From assembly GCF_023555415.1 (NCBI RefSeq), contig NZ_JAKRYL010000001.1, positions 186,001 through 250,000 of the forward strand: a stretch of DNA of 64,000 nucleotides, read 5' to 3'. Source of the stretch: Halalkalibacter alkaliphilus. GTDB taxonomy: Bacteria; Bacillota; Bacilli; Bacillales; Bacillaceae_D. The notes below the pieces were generated by a model that saw only the letters and a list, made by a program, of their open reading frames with translations, had not been told where the DNA came from and ran no database searches. Positions 1 through 9,010 of this stretch are shown piece by piece. The position numbers and the translations under genes are program-made. The number at the start of each line of letters is the position of its first letter. Within the stretch, counting starts at the first letter, position 1.

Positions 1-2
1 AA

Positions 3-44
3 GTAGCAGTGCAAATGGACGAAATAGCTACCACTAATATATAA
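3..44 (+). CDS. C-terminal tail of an unknown protein (cut by window edge)
   Basis: An open frame enters from the left edge and reads VAVQMDEIATTNI before a TAA at 42-44. A strong hairpin with a T-run starts seven bases later, which is what supports this frame as the real gene end. Thirteen residues are too few to assign a family. Confidence 0.35.
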   Translation, partial: VAVQMDEIATTNI

Positions 45-50
45 CATAAA

Positions 51-92
51 GTGTCTGTCCCTTCGACTCGATTAGGGACAGACACTTTTTTT
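51..92 (+). terminator. Rho-independent terminator
   Basis: An 11-bp perfect stem (51-61 with 75-85, GTGTCTGTCCC arm) has a 13-base loop and is followed by seven T. It closes the gene entering from the left. It also sits at the 3' end of the convergent small gene at 91-243, so it may serve both. Confidence 0.85.
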
Positions 93-243
93 ACTCCTCA
101 GTAACTCGATTTCTAAATGCCTCTTTTGTAACCAAGTATCCATCTTCTTCAATATTATTTTTCGGCTTCTTCATTTCACTACCTTTTGGAAATGCACCGG
201 GATGACTTTTTCTCTTATGATTAAAGCTTTTTCCAGTTGCCAA
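91..243 (-). CDS. Small hydrophilic hypothetical protein (50 aa)
   Basis: A TTG-started frame encodes 50 residues beginning MATGKSFNHKRKSHPG and ending NRVTEE. An AAAGGGGG ribosome binding site lies seven bases upstream of the TTG, the same spacing and start type seen at the IspA gene. The product is rich in Lys, Gly and acidic residues with no membrane segment, resembling the small spore- or stress-associated proteins common in Bacillus, but I do not recognise the family. Its stop codon overlaps the T-run of the 51-92 terminator. Confidence 0.6.
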   Translation of the reverse strand: MATGKSFNHKRKSHPGAFPKGSEMKKPKNNIEEDGYLVTKEAFRNRVTEE

Positions 244-422
244 TACGATACCCCCTTTTTAAGTTGTTCTTACATAGTTTTTTCATATTTGTTGTAGTTA
301 TGCATGGTTATCATACTAAGGCAGCTTTTCAAAAGGAGAAGTTTGGAATCAACGTTCAAAAAATTTTTTATTCAAACCGTATAACCTTTCTGAAAAAGCA
401 TATTATATAAATGTCGCTTCGC

Positions 423-497
423 TGGGCTATAGCCAAGCGGTAAGGCAACGGACTTTGACTCCGTCATGCGTAGGTTCGAATCCTGCTAGCCCAGCCA
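423..497 (+). tRNA. tRNA-Gln (anticodon TTG)
   Basis: A full cloverleaf is visible. The acceptor stem is TGGGCTA (423-429) with TAGCCCA (487-493), the discriminator is G494, and CCA is encoded at 495-497. The anticodon loop CTTTGAC gives TTG, which reads CAA/CAG. The T-arm carries GGTTCGAATCC. It stands alone rather than in a tRNA array. Confidence 0.96.
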
Positions 498-559
498 TTT
501 TCTTTCCACAGGAGCTTCTTTCAACCAAGCATAATCCCCTCACCCAATACAAAGTGCAT

Positions 560-1462
560 CTAAATAATAAAATTAGCAAAAACATACAAAATTACGATAC
601 TAATGACAATCGTTATGTTAGATATAGTAGCAACTAGACGAGTAGTACTATATTTAAATTCGACCGCAAATACTAAGGCAGATGTTGCAACAGGTAGTAA
701 TAACCCAATCATGATTGTATATCGAAACATCTGATCGTATGGAAGGATAAAATACAAAGCTACACCAACTATTAAACCTAAGCTATAGCGAAAAGTTAAA
801 TATTTCAATATTGGTTTTATAAATTGTTTTTCAACTTTAAAGTTCAAATAAAGTCCCAATAATAATAAAGATAAAGGAATATTGGCTGCTGAAATTGTAC
901 TTGCTACATGAATCAGTGTATCAGGCAATTGAACATTACTAAAATTTAATGCACTCGCAATTATATAGGTCATTAAAGGGATAGACTTGCCAAGCTTCTT
1001 AAATATATCTAATGGCTTAAGACGTAGTCCTTCTTTTGAAAAGTAACTTCCAAAAATATAGGCAAGTCCAAAGACAATAAATGATGTTCCAACATCAAAC
1101 ATACTAAAATGTGTTAACCCCTCCATTCCCCACATTGCATAAACGAGAGGAAATGCAAATAATCCAACATTAAATCCGGAGAGCATTAGAAAAGAGCCTT
1201 TCAGTTCTCTTTCCTCATTTTTAAAAACTAACAAACCGAGAAACACTGTTATTAGTCCAAAAATGAACACGATAAATGGTAAATAAATTAAAGTAGTATC
1301 GATATCCACTGAATGAAATGTAACAATTACTAAAGCAGGAAGGGTAATTTTAAAAATAATTTTTGAGATAACTTCCCCATCTTTTTCTTTTAATATATTG
1401 AAACGTTTTAATAGGTACCCAAGACCAATAATTAAAATAATATAAAGAAATTCCTGGTTCAT
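560..1462 (-). CDS. AEC family transporter (auxin efflux carrier type)
   Basis: The 300-residue protein is hydrophobic throughout, with about ten predicted membrane segments and the two-halved arrangement of the AEC/BASS-like fold. It starts MNQEFLYIILIIGLGYLLKR, as usual for bacterial AEC permeases, which export or import organic anions such as malate. GGAG lies ten bases before the ATG. It is monocistronic: tRNA-Gln is convergent on its 3' side and the HEAT-repeat gene lies upstream on the same strand. The substrate cannot be told from sequence. Confidence 0.85.
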   Translation of the reverse strand: MNQEFLYIILIIGLGYLLKRFNILKEKDGEVISKIIFKITLPALVIVTFHSVDIDTTLIYLPFIVFIFGLITVFLGLLVFKNEERELKGSFLMLSGFNVGLFAFPLVYAMWGMEGLTHFSMFDVGTSFIVFGLAYIFGSYFSKEGLRLKPLDIFKKLGKSIPLMTYIIASALNFSNVQLPDTLIHVASTISAANIPLSLLLLGLYLNFKVEKQFIKPILKYLTFRYSLGLIVGVALYFILPYDQMFRYTIMIGLLLPVATSALVFAVEFKYSTTRLVATISNITIVISIVILYVFANFII

Positions 1463-1584
1463 AAAAACATACGCTCCTCAGAGTATTTGTATTTTCATAA
1501 GAAAGAGTTTGAGTAAAAAAGCTACTCCTCCCACTATAGCTTGAAATACAAAAAAATTCATATAATTAAGACTACGAACCAGAA

Positions 1585-2340
1585 TTATAAATGTCTAGAA
1601 ATATAAATTTTGGCCTCCTCAGCGGTTTTATCACTGAAATCCATGTACCTATGGTGAACGTCTATTATTTCAATGATTGCTCCTTGTACTAACTCTTTAT
1701 TTTCCCATTCACGCAGAGCTTGTACAACTTTTTCTAAACAACCTTCTTTATAACTAATTTGACCAATTACATGAATGATCATATTTCGTACCCTTTTTAC
1801 GGTTTCAAATTGAACCTCTTTCAGTAATGGCAACACTTCTTCAGGATGGGTCCTCCCTCTTAATTCAATACCATGAATGACTTCTCTTCGAATTTCTGGA
1901 TCGGGGTGATGTAAGTATTTTTTTGAAATAGACAGGACCGGCTTTGGATTGACCTTTCCCATTTTTTTGAACGAACCAATCACTGCATTTCGAACAGAAT
2001 GATGTTCATCGAATAAAGCCTTTTCAAAAAAAGCCATCACACTACTTGCATCTTTTTTTCCTATTTCCCCAAGCGCATTCACGATTGTCTGTCTAATCTT
2101 CTCGTCGTCATGTGCTAGCAACTTTTCCGCTATTTGAAGAACCGCTTCTTGCAAAGGTGGATTGGAATGATACAGACGCCCCATAATAAGATAAGCATTT
2201 TTTCGAATGTATGTATCTTGATCCGCCGCATATTGAAGTAGATAATCAATTTTATTTTGTTTTACATCGAAAGTAATATTGCCTTCCATAGTTTTGTAGA
2301 CATGTACTCTTTCTTCTTTTGAGAGATCATAATATCCCAT
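1585..2340 (-). CDS. HEAT-repeat protein
   Basis: The 251-residue soluble protein is made of roughly six tandem helical hairpins of about 32-38 residues. Recurring cores are DTYIRKNAYLIMGRL, DEKIRQTIVNALGEIGKK, HHSVRNAVIGSFKKMGKV and DPEIRREVIHGIELRGRT. The D-x-x-I/V-R-x-x-A/V pattern is typical of bacterial HEAT or PBS-lyase-type repeats, which act as protein-binding scaffolds. There is no catalytic domain. It starts 25 bases downstream of the YdeI-like gene, so the two are probably co-transcribed. Function is unknown. Confidence 0.82.
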   Translation of the reverse strand: MGYYDLSKEERVHVYKTMEGNITFDVKQNKIDYLLQYAADQDTYIRKNAYLIMGRLYHSNPPLQEAVLQIAEKLLAHDDEKIRQTIVNALGEIGKKDASSVMAFFEKALFDEHHSVRNAVIGSFKKMGKVNPKPVLSISKKYLHHPDPEIRREVIHGIELRGRTHPEEVLPLLKEVQFETVKRVRNMIIHVIGQISYKEGCLEKVVQALREWENKELVQGAIIEIIDVHHRYMDFSDKTAEEAKIYISRHL

Positions 2341-2365
2341 AATGCTTCTCCTTTATCATACAAGC

Positions 2366-3016
2366 CTATTTCTTCATTTGTCGGTATAAATCAATCGATT
2401 TATATTCTTGGGATAAGACTTCAACCATTTTTTCTCGCCGCTTGTCACGTGTTTTCTGTTGCTTAGCAGAAAAAATAAAACGAGCCCAATCTCTTTGATA
2501 ACCTGGTGTGAGATTTTGGAAAAAACTAAGCTCAGTTGGATAATCAGCTAGTAGTTTTTCAACATCTGGTACATGGCCTTCATAATCTGCAACGCACTGG
2601 CTTGCAGCGGATGATTTTTTTTCCTTCTTTTTCTCACGCTTTAATCCAACGACAGTGAAGATGTCATCCATGCTAACCATACGTGAAAACTTCAAATCGC
2701 TGTTCTCTACATATCCATCTTCCCCTACTTGCATCGCTGGAAAAATCTCATCTCTGTGAATGTAGGTTGTATATCTTTTGTTGCCTTTTTTCGGATAAGC
2801 AAAAAATACGTATCCTTTTTCAAGTAAGCACTGATCTTGGATGATACGCTGAGTATGCTCAATCATTTCGTTAACTGTTTCTACAAAGACAAAAATCGCA
2901 TCATGGTCATTAGATAATGTCGTCTTGAACTCATTGAATAAATCATAGTCATGCGGTTGATTAATAACGGCCATGTTTGTATATTTATTAAGATTTAGTT
3001 TATTAATGATCGTCAT
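2366..3016 (-). CDS. YdeI/OmpD-associated family protein
   Basis: The C-terminal third (about residues 160-216) has the conserved YdeI pattern: LTPGYQRDWARFIFSAKQQK, then TRDKRREKMVEVLSQ. In this family it forms a helical module, and some members are annotated as bacteriocin-protection proteins. The first 130 residues look like a separate alpha/beta domain with no match I can name, followed by a Lys-rich linker (KREKKKEKK). An AAAAGGAG site precedes the ATG. It is probably the first gene of a two-gene unit with the HEAT-repeat gene. The biochemical role is not established. Confidence 0.7.
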   Translation of the reverse strand: MTIINKLNLNKYTNMAVINQPHDYDLFNEFKTTLSNDHDAIFVFVETVNEMIEHTQRIIQDQCLLEKGYVFFAYPKKGNKRYTTYIHRDEIFPAMQVGEDGYVENSDLKFSRMVSMDDIFTVVGLKREKKKEKKSSAASQCVADYEGHVPDVEKLLADYPTELSFFQNLTPGYQRDWARFIFSAKQQKTRDKRREKMVEVLSQEYKSIDLYRQMKK

Positions 3017-3179
3017 TAGTAGGCTCCTTTTTAAAATAGTCTTTATTTAATTCAACTATACGAGCTTTTCTTAGTACATTGCAATTTTTTTCTTATTACG
3101 TCCCTTTACTCACCGTAACTTTTTCCTTACTTTCCATAACGCCTCAAACACTCCCCACTTTGGTGCTACTAAGACAAAG

Positions 3180-3211
3180 AAGCTGCGATCTCAAAGAGAA
3201 ATCAGCAGCTT
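3180..3211 (-). terminator. Possible terminator of the intracellular protease gene
   Basis: A 7-bp stem (AAGCTGC with GCAGCTT) lies 18 bases after the protease stop and is followed on the minus strand by a T-rich stretch. The stem is short, so confidence is modest. Confidence 0.4.
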
Positions 3212-3228
3212 ATTCTAATTCTTATTCT

Positions 3229-4197
3229 TTATTTCGCGGCAGTAATCTTATGATCTTCTTTCGCTGTAACTAAACTAGATGCTAGTTTCAAAATACCATT
3301 CCCTTGAAAGCGGCGACTATAATTCAATGAAACCGTTCTTTTAATAAGCTGAGCATATAGTTCCGGTTCTGATAACAGACAATCAAACTCTTTCTCACTC
3401 TGTTCAATAATAAGCGCGGCCGCTCCTGATATATGCGGAGCTGCCATCGATGTTCCTGATAATACCGCAAATTCATTATTAAGGTAGGTAGAAAGGATCT
3501 CTTCACCTGGGGCAACTAAATCAATCTTACAATTGGTATTACTAAATTTAGAAATCTCTCCTCTTAAATTCACCGACCCGACTTGTACTACTTCTGGAAA
3601 GGCACCCGGATAGGCATACTCGTCTGTTTCATCTTTTCCGTCCCCTTCATTACCAGCAGCACAAACAACAAGGATATCCTGCTGTATCGCTTCTTGAATG
3701 GCCTGATGCAATTCAGGATTATTTTCCCTACCTCCTAAAGACATAGAGATAACGCGTACTCGTTCACCGTTTTCTCCTCGCCAATTTTTCGCATGTCGGA
3801 CACCTTCTGTTACCCACTTTGTATCTCCATACCCTTGTCCTGACAAAACTTTTAGGACAAGAAGCCTTGCTTTTGGTGCTACACCAATTACACCCTCGTC
3901 ATTCTTAGCAGCGCAAATCGTCCCACAAACATGAGTACCATGGCCGTTATAGTCTTCAAAAATGGTTCTATCACCGTTGTCATCTGTTGTAAAATTATAC
4001 CCATCAATGATTTGATCCTTTAGTTCAAAATGATCGGAATCACAACCTGTGTCCAGAACAGCAATAACAATTCCTTCACCAGAATACCCTTGCTCCCAAA
4101 CAGAAGGAGCCTCGATTAACTCTATCCCTGGTGGAATAACTTTTGTATTTTTCATGACAGTTTGAACAGTATAAGGGATTAAGCTTACTTTACTCAA
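3229..4197 (-). CDS. ispA: Intracellular serine protease (subtilisin family S8, IspA-type)
   Basis: The 322-residue subtilisin has no signal peptide. The catalytic Asp is in VLDTGCD (about residue 49), the His in NGHGTHVCGT (about 86) and the Ser in GTSMAAPHISG (about 250). Near the N-terminus it carries LIPY, the short inhibitory propeptide signature of Bacillus intracellular subtilisins, which are cleaved and activated in the cytoplasm late in growth. The frame is open to an ATG at 4248, but I choose the TTG at 4197: AAAAAGGGGG lies seven bases before it, and the next residues (SKVSLIPYTV) align with the start of IspA. Length matches the family (about 320). It is monocistronic. Confidence 0.9.
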   Translation of the reverse strand: MSKVSLIPYTVQTVMKNTKVIPPGIELIEAPSVWEQGYSGEGIVIAVLDTGCDSDHFELKDQIIDGYNFTTDDNGDRTIFEDYNGHGTHVCGTICAAKNDEGVIGVAPKARLLVLKVLSGQGYGDTKWVTEGVRHAKNWRGENGERVRVISMSLGGRENNPELHQAIQEAIQQDILVVCAAGNEGDGKDETDEYAYPGAFPEVVQVGSVNLRGEISKFSNTNCKIDLVAPGEEILSTYLNNEFAVLSGTSMAAPHISGAAALIIEQSEKEFDCLLSEPELYAQLIKRTVSLNYSRRFQGNGILKLASSLVTAKEDHKITAAK

Positions 4198-4351
4198 TGC
4201 GATTCCCCCTTTTTGAATAATGGCGACATATATTCCATTTATCCTCATTACGCCACTTCAAATATAAACATTTTGTATCATTTTAAATTTTCATGCATCA
4301 TTCGACTAAGCTCGTATTATAATAATCGATAAGAAGGTTTTCATTTTGTAT

Positions 4352-4386
4352 AGACGTTTCCTTAAGGGAAGCGTCTTTTCTTTTTG
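4352..4386 (+). terminator. Plus-strand hairpin with T-run inside the 3' end of the small peptide gene
   Basis: A 10-bp stem (4352-4361 with 4367-4376, one G-T pair) has loop TTAAG and is followed on the plus strand by TTTTCTTTTT. It contains the stop codon of the minus-strand peptide gene. The T-run is on the plus strand, so it would end a transcript antisense to that gene. I found no convincing plus-strand promoter beyond a TATAAT at 4318-4323 without a good -35. Confidence 0.55.
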
Positions 4387-4493
4387 GACTTTTTTCTGAG
4401 TTCTTTCACATTTTTTAATCCGAGAGTGATGGAAGAGAAAACTGTGGCAGCAAGCACTGACAATTTTAGAAAAAGCTCCAGCCACTCCAACAC
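4362..4493 (-). CDS. Small hydrophobic peptide with basic tail (43 aa, toxin-like)
   Basis: A GTG start five to seven bases after a perfect AAGGAGGTGA opens a 43-residue frame. Residues 4-26 (WLELFLKLSVLAATVFSS and onward) form one membrane helix, and residues 27-43 are very basic (KNVKELRKKSKKKRRFP). The one-helix plus charged-tail layout resembles small membrane-acting peptides such as type I toxins of the TxpA/BsrG kind, although I see no direct homology. The gene has a roughly 115-base leader with alternative hairpins and a plus-strand terminator across its 3' end. A longer overlapping frame in another register has no ribosome binding site. Function is inferred from shape only. Confidence 0.55.
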   Translation of the reverse strand: MLEWLELFLKLSVLAATVFSSITLGLKNVKELRKKSKKKRRFP

Positions 4494-4496
4494 GAC

Positions 4497-4644
4497 TATC
4501 ACCTCCTTGTTTACAAAACAAGCCCTACACAGTATTTAGATGACTGGCAAGGCTTGTTCGAGGTAATTCATAAAGTGGCTTAGCACTTTAGGATAATTAT
4601 GGAATATATGTCACTTATTATTCTATCATGATCAGAGGCGTCAA
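4497..4644 (-). promoter_or_regulatory. Promoter and structured leader of the small peptide gene
   Basis: On the minus strand TTGACG (4639-4644) and AATAAT (4617-4622) are 16 bases apart, giving a start near 4609. The leader has a hairpin AAAGTG/CACTTT (4573-4590), then a 10-codon frame (4570-4535, MNYLEQALPVI). AACAAGCC inside this frame can pair with GGCTTGTT (about 4517-4524). The latter can instead join CTTGTTT/AAACAAG (4506-4512 with 4516-4522), which buries the AAGGAGG site. The two pairings exclude each other. The leader frame lacks a good ribosome binding site. Confidence 0.45.
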
Positions 4645-4940
4645 GGTGGAAAAATACGAATATTCGTTCGTTTATACTGGTTAGATTTCTATCCTAAAAT
4701 CATTATTTATTACTTAATCCCTAGGTCAAGCACCTTTATTGACTAGAAGAAGGAGGAATGGATTAGAGTTATGACAAAGGTCGACTTATCGGCTATTTTT
4801 CTTATAAAGATGTCATATAGGACCTTCATATTTAGCTCTATCAGATTAGAAGAAACCCACACAAGAAGCCCACATGTTATTAGAAATATATCTACCTTAC
4901 GCTTCACTAGCATTCTTTGCCCAAACTCTTTAAAAAATCA

Positions 4941-5002
4941 GCAAAAAAAACATAAAATAAGCTAGAAGAGACGTTTACTTCCCAAAATGTCTCTTCTAGC
5001 TT
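4941..5002 (-). terminator. Terminator of the ald operon
   Basis: A 14-bp perfect stem (4959-4972 with 4989-5002, AAGCTAGAAGAGAC arm) lies 31 bases after the ald stop. On the minus strand it is followed by TATTTTATG and a run of eight T. It ends the beta-alanine operon. Confidence 0.85.
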
Positions 5003-5032
5003 TCATTTGCACAATCTTTTTGATTATATTAT

Positions 5033-6163
5033 TCACATAACTTTTTCCATGCAGAATACTTGCTCAAAGCTTGCAACTTCATAACCTAGGTCTCGCGCAA
5101 CGGCTTCATATATAACATATCGCTCAGCTACATTTAAACCTTTTTTTAATGCTTCATTTTCTAAGAGTGCTTTTTTTAATCCTTTATTCGCTATCTGCAA
5201 AGCGTAAGGAATTGTTACATTGGTTAATGCAATCGTTGATGTTCGTGGAACAGCACCAGGCATATTCCCAACGGCATAGTGAACAACACCATACTTTTCA
5301 TAAGTCGGTTGATCATGTGTCGTCACCCGGTCAGCCGTAGCAACGATCCCCCCTTGATCAATGGCTACATCTACCACCACAGAACCTGGAGCCATTCTCT
5401 GAACCATTTCATCTGTTACTAGCTTTGGAGCTTTAGCACCTGGGATCAGAACGGCTCCAATAACTAAATCAGCATCTGCTACTGCTTCGGTAATGTTGAG
5501 AGAGTTTGACATCAATGTTGTAATGTCACTTTTATACGTATCGTCTAATTGACGTAGTCGATCAGGATTAACATCGATCATGGTCACCTCTGCTCCAAGA
5601 CCTATAGCTATTTTGGCTGCATTCGTCCCAACAATCCCTCCACCAATGATCGTGACTTTCCCACGTTTTACTCCTGGTACACCGCTTAGAAGAATCCCCT
5701 TTCCACCCTTTGTCTTTTCTAAAAGTTGTGCTCCAATTTGAGAGGCCATCCGTCCTGCTACTTCACTCATCGGTGTTAGTAATGGTAAGGTCCCATTGAC
5801 TTCAACTGTTTCATACGCTATTGCTACTACTTCATTTTTCACAAGTGCCTCCGTCAAGAATGGTTCTGCGGCCAAATGCAGATACGTGAAGAGGATTAAC
5901 CCTTTTCTAAAAAAACAATATTCTTCTCGCATAGGTTCTTTGACTTTCATAACCATTTCCGCTTCCTTCCACACTTGTGCTGCATGTGGTCTTAGCATAG
6001 CCCCTGCTTCTTTATAGTCGTCATCAGTAAAGCCACTTCCTCTTCCTGCTCCACTTTCAATTAAAACTGTATGTCCTGCTTGGGTAAAAGCCAAGACACC
6101 CGCAGGGGTTATGGCTACACGGTTTTCGTTGTTTTTAATTTCTTTAGGCACTCCAATTATCAC
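5033..6163 (-). CDS. ald: Alanine dehydrogenase
   Basis: Converts L-alanine, NAD+ and water to pyruvate, ammonium and NADH in the cytoplasm. At 376 residues it has the family length. It starts with the typical [21 protein letters not shown]. The Lys of MKVKEP and the His of FTYLHLA are the catalytic pair. A Rossmann motif IIGGGIVG lies in the middle, and [10 protein letters not shown] and [11 protein letters not shown] follow. The frame extends to 6181, but AGGAGG lies seven bases before the GTG at 6163, so I use that start. It is the last gene of the operon and overlaps nothing. With the aminotransferase of the same cluster it would regenerate pyruvate from the alanine formed. Confidence 0.95.
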   Translation of the reverse strand: MIIGVPKEIKNNENRVAITPAGVLAFTQAGHTVLIESGAGRGSGFTDDDYKEAGAMLRPHAAQVWKEAEMVMKVKEPMREEYCFFRKGLILFTYLHLAAEPFLTEALVKNEVVAIAYETVEVNGTLPLLTPMSEVAGRMASQIGAQLLEKTKGGKGILLSGVPGVKRGKVTIIGGGIVGTNAAKIAIGLGAEVTMIDVNPDRLRQLDDTYKSDITTLMSNSLNITEAVADADLVIGAVLIPGAKAPKLVTDEMVQRMAPGSVVVDVAIDQGGIVATADRVTTHDQPTYEKYGVVHYAVGNMPGAVPRTSTIALTNVTIPYALQIANKGLKKALLENEALKKGLNVAERYVIYEAVARDLGYEVASFEQVFCMEKVM

Positions 6164-6180
6164 GATGCTTCCTCCTACCA

Positions 6181-7365
6181 CTACGATTTTGATAGAGCCG
6201 AAACTTCTAATGTTTTAGCAGTCTCAATTAGTACTTTCGTACATAAATCAATCTGTTCAACTTCTACGTATTCATCAATGGCATGGGCTTGATCCAAATG
6301 CCCTGGACCAAAAACAACTAAATTACGATTTCCTGTTTTTAAACCGATCATACTAACATCTGTGTAAGCAGGAAATCCACTCTGTTGTAATTCGGTCCCA
6401 GTTACATTGGAATAAGCCTTGTTGAAGCAATCAATCAGTGGACTATGATCCCCAGTTTCCACAGGAGGACGTTCCCAACCGTAATGCTCCGTCCTTGCCT
6501 TTGTTCCCTTTACTTTAGCACACCCTTGTTGAACTGCATCTGCAACTAATTGATTTGCCTCTTCCTTAGTCATTGGAGGGACAAGACGAAAGTCTAATTC
6601 CATGCGACATGACCCTGCTACCATATTCGTTTTATTCCCACCTCCGATCGTCCCAACTGAGACAGCTGGTGCACCGAAGATTTCATGATGATAAGGCAAT
6701 TTTTGTACTTTCTCTTTAATAGAAACAATGATCTCAGCGGCAGCATGAGCTGCATCTGCTCCTAAATGAGCATTTCCACCATGAGAGCTTTTCCCCTCTA
6801 CCATCACCTCATACCAAATCGTTCCTTTATGAACAGTAGCTAGCGTTGCATTGGTTGGCTCTGTTGCAATTAACAGAGCATCATCTGGAATTAGTTGTTC
6901 ATCAACAAGAGCGACCGCTCCCTTCATATACGGACCTTCCTCATCGATACTAGCAATCACATATAAATCTCTACTTAATTGAATGTTTTGTTCACTGATT
7001 TCCTTAATTGTCATTAATGCAGCAGCCAATCCACTCTTCATATCACATGCCCCACGTCCATATAGTTTGCCATCGATGATCTCACCCCCAAAAGGATCGA
7101 CAGACCACGTTCCTTCTACTGGAACCGTATCCATGTGAGCAATGATAACAAGAGGAGGCAAATTCGATGAACTCCCCTCATACTTAGCAATAACATTAAC
7201 TCTCCCTTCTTCTACTACTTGTGTTGTTACCTTTACGTTATTTAGTTTTCTAAGCCACGTTTCTACAAATGTAGAGCATTCAAGCTCAATACCATTTGGA
7301 TTTTCCGTTGGTATTTGAACTAGCTTCTGTGTTAATTGGATAGCTTCTGAATGGCCAGACATCAT
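6181..7365 (-). CDS. M20 family metallohydrolase (ArgE/DapE type)
   Basis: The 394-residue protein has the M20 architecture: a catalytic domain split by a dimerisation lid. [13 protein letters not shown] supplies the first zinc His and Asp, [10 protein letters not shown] the bridging Asp, and ASIDEEGP the Glu pair. [19 protein letters not shown] marks the lid domain and [16 protein letters not shown] the last His. M20 enzymes cleave N-acyl or N-carbamoyl groups or small peptides. It lies between the symporter and ald, 17 bases before the ald start, so a deacylating step feeding the alanine or beta-alanine pool is likely. Exact substrate is unknown. Confidence 0.88.
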   Translation of the reverse strand: MMSGHSEAIQLTQKLVQIPTENPNGIELECSTFVETWLRKLNNVKVTTQVVEEGRVNVIAKYEGSSSNLPPLVIIAHMDTVPVEGTWSVDPFGGEIIDGKLYGRGACDMKSGLAAALMTIKEISEQNIQLSRDLYVIASIDEEGPYMKGAVALVDEQLIPDDALLIATEPTNATLATVHKGTIWYEVMVEGKSSHGGNAHLGADAAHAAAEIIVSIKEKVQKLPYHHEIFGAPAVSVGTIGGGNKTNMVAGSCRMELDFRLVPPMTKEEANQLVADAVQQGCAKVKGTKARTEHYGWERPPVETGDHSPLIDCFNKAYSNVTGTELQQSGFPAYTDVSMIGLKTGNRNLVVFGPGHLDQAHAIDEYVEVEQIDLCTKVLIETAKTLEVSALSKS

Positions 7366-7469
7366 TAAATCCCCCTTGCGAAATAAGTGATCAAAAACGT
7401 TTAAGGTTACATTTTTTTCACTAATTGAATTAATCTAAAAAAGTATAACCCACCTTTTAGAGCAAATTT

Positions 7470-8984
7470 TTATACCGTTTTTCTTTTTTCTTCAGACTCT
7501 TCAATCAATTCCGGATGGTATTCCTTGTTATAGTCATACCTAGCATCTTCAAATCTCTTAACCACTTTATTGTCTGTTCTTTTTAACATTAAACTAATCG
7601 AAATAAATAAAATTGCATTGACAAGTAGTCCCCAAACCCCTGCATGATAGCCAAATGGAGCAGAAAATGCGGGAATAAATGTAATTAAAAGAACGGTTGT
7701 GATCCCACCTAAAAGTCCCCACATCGCACCCATTGGATGAGCTCGGCGCCAAGTAATTGCTCCAATTGTTGGAACAACTAACTGAGCTGTTCCTGCTAAA
7801 GCTGCAATACCAACAGTCACAAGAACACCAGGTACTGTTAAGGCCATAACATAAGCAATTAAGGAAAAGATGACAAGAGACCAGCGTCCCACTTTAACAA
7901 TACTTTGTTGACTAGCATTGGGATTGCCGTATCGTTTATAAATATCCAAGGTCACAATCGTAGACATTGCATGGATTTGTGAGTTAGCCGTAGACATGGC
8001 TGCCGCTGCACCTGCTGCCAAAATCAATGATGCTAAAGCAAACGGTGCATAATTGGTGAGCATGATTGGTAAAATTTGATCGGCATTTGCTACATTGGGT
8101 TCTAAGAGAACACCAGAGAATCCTGTTAATAGAGAACCCATATAAGCAATTGCTGCTAATCCTAGTAAGAAAGGCATTAGATTGAAGAGCTTGCCACTTT
8201 TAACTGCGTACATACGTAACCATAGTTGTGGTCCCATAAATGCCCCAACCGCTGTAACTACACAAAGCGAGAACCACATTGGGAATCCCATTGTCCCTTC
8301 AGGCCCTGGTAATGTTAGATGATCTGGACTCGACTCTAATAAACTATTAAAAAGTCCAGTAGGCCCACCAAGGTTTTGGGAAATGTAAAGACCAGCAAAC
8401 ATCATTCCAAAGAAAAGGAGCGCACCATAAATAATGTCAGTCCAAGCAACCGCACGAATTCCACCGACCCAAACATAAACAACTATAATGAAGTAAAAGA
8501 TTAGAGCAGCGAACCAAAAAGGAATAATCCCTCCTGAAGCAACCTCAATTAAATATGCTCCTCCAGTCAGTTGAATTTGCAAATATGGTATAGTAAAAAT
8601 CAGTAAAATACCCGCAACGACCATCCGTAATTTTTCGTTATTATAAAAATCACCTAATAAATCAGATGGCGTAATATAATTGAATCTTTTTCCCAAGTAC
8701 CAAACTCGTTTTCCGATCCAATAATACATAAAACCAAATAATAGATTCCAAGCCATAGCCGTTAGATAAACCGGACCACTCGTATAGAAAGTAGCATTTG
8801 ATCCTAAAAATGCAAACGAGCTCCACCATGTTGCTGCTACCGTAAAAAATACGGCAATAGCCCCCATTCCTCTACCTTGAATAAAGAAATCTTCACTCGT
8901 TTGCGTTGATTTAGTAGCCGCAAAAAAACCAACAGCTAACGGGATAAGCATAAATGCTGCAATAATTAAAACACCAATCGTCAT
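7470..8984 (-). CDS. Sodium:solute symporter (SSS family)
   Basis: The 504-residue protein has about 13 membrane segments and the SSS (LeuT-fold) pattern. Key stretches are ATWWSSFAFLGSNATFYTSG near the N-terminus, WVGGIRAVAWTDIIYGALLF in TM5-6, and ILAAGAAAAMSTANSQIHAMS around the Na2 site. A GGAGGAGG site precedes the ATG. It is preceded by a DUF3311 gene, a pairing typical of organic-acid and amino-acid SSS carriers. Its place in an operon with a carbamoylase, a deacylase and alanine dehydrogenase suggests uptake of a beta-alanine-related or acylated amino acid; this is inference. Confidence 0.92.
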   Translation of the reverse strand: MTIGVLIIAAFMLIPLAVGFFAATKSTQTSEDFFIQGRGMGAIAVFFTVAATWWSSFAFLGSNATFYTSGPVYLTAMAWNLLFGFMYYWIGKRVWYLGKRFNYITPSDLLGDFYNNEKLRMVVAGILLIFTIPYLQIQLTGGAYLIEVASGGIIPFWFAALIFYFIIVVYVWVGGIRAVAWTDIIYGALLFFGMMFAGLYISQNLGGPTGLFNSLLESSPDHLTLPGPEGTMGFPMWFSLCVVTAVGAFMGPQLWLRMYAVKSGKLFNLMPFLLGLAAIAYMGSLLTGFSGVLLEPNVANADQILPIMLTNYAPFALASLILAAGAAAAMSTANSQIHAMSTIVTLDIYKRYGNPNASQQSIVKVGRWSLVIFSLIAYVMALTVPGVLVTVGIAALAGTAQLVVPTIGAITWRRAHPMGAMWGLLGGITTVLLITFIPAFSAPFGYHAGVWGLLVNAILFISISLMLKRTDNKVVKRFEDARYDYNKEYHPELIEESEEKRKTV

Positions 8985-9010
8985 TTGTACATCCTCCTCC
9001 CTGTTTTCCT

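Noticed and set aside
423-497. tRNA-Gln as a phage or island attachment site
   Set aside because: I found no duplicated tRNA 3' end, integrase or composition change nearby.
455-637. 60-residue frame across tRNA-Gln and the AEC gene end
   Set aside because: It lies inside the tRNA and opposite a clear transporter gene; no ribosome binding site.
4318-4323. TATAAT as promoter of an antisense RNA to the small peptide gene
   Set aside because: No acceptable -35 at 16-18 bases and no TG extension, so I list only the terminator.
4306-4521. 71-residue minus-strand frame overlapping the small peptide gene
   Set aside because: It has no ribosome binding site and unusual composition; the perfect AAGGAGGTGA fits the other register (4362-4493).
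4771-4965. 64-residue plus-strand frame upstream of the ald terminator
   Set aside because: AAGGAGG is too far from the ATG, another ATG closer to it stops at once, and the frame runs into the terminator stem.
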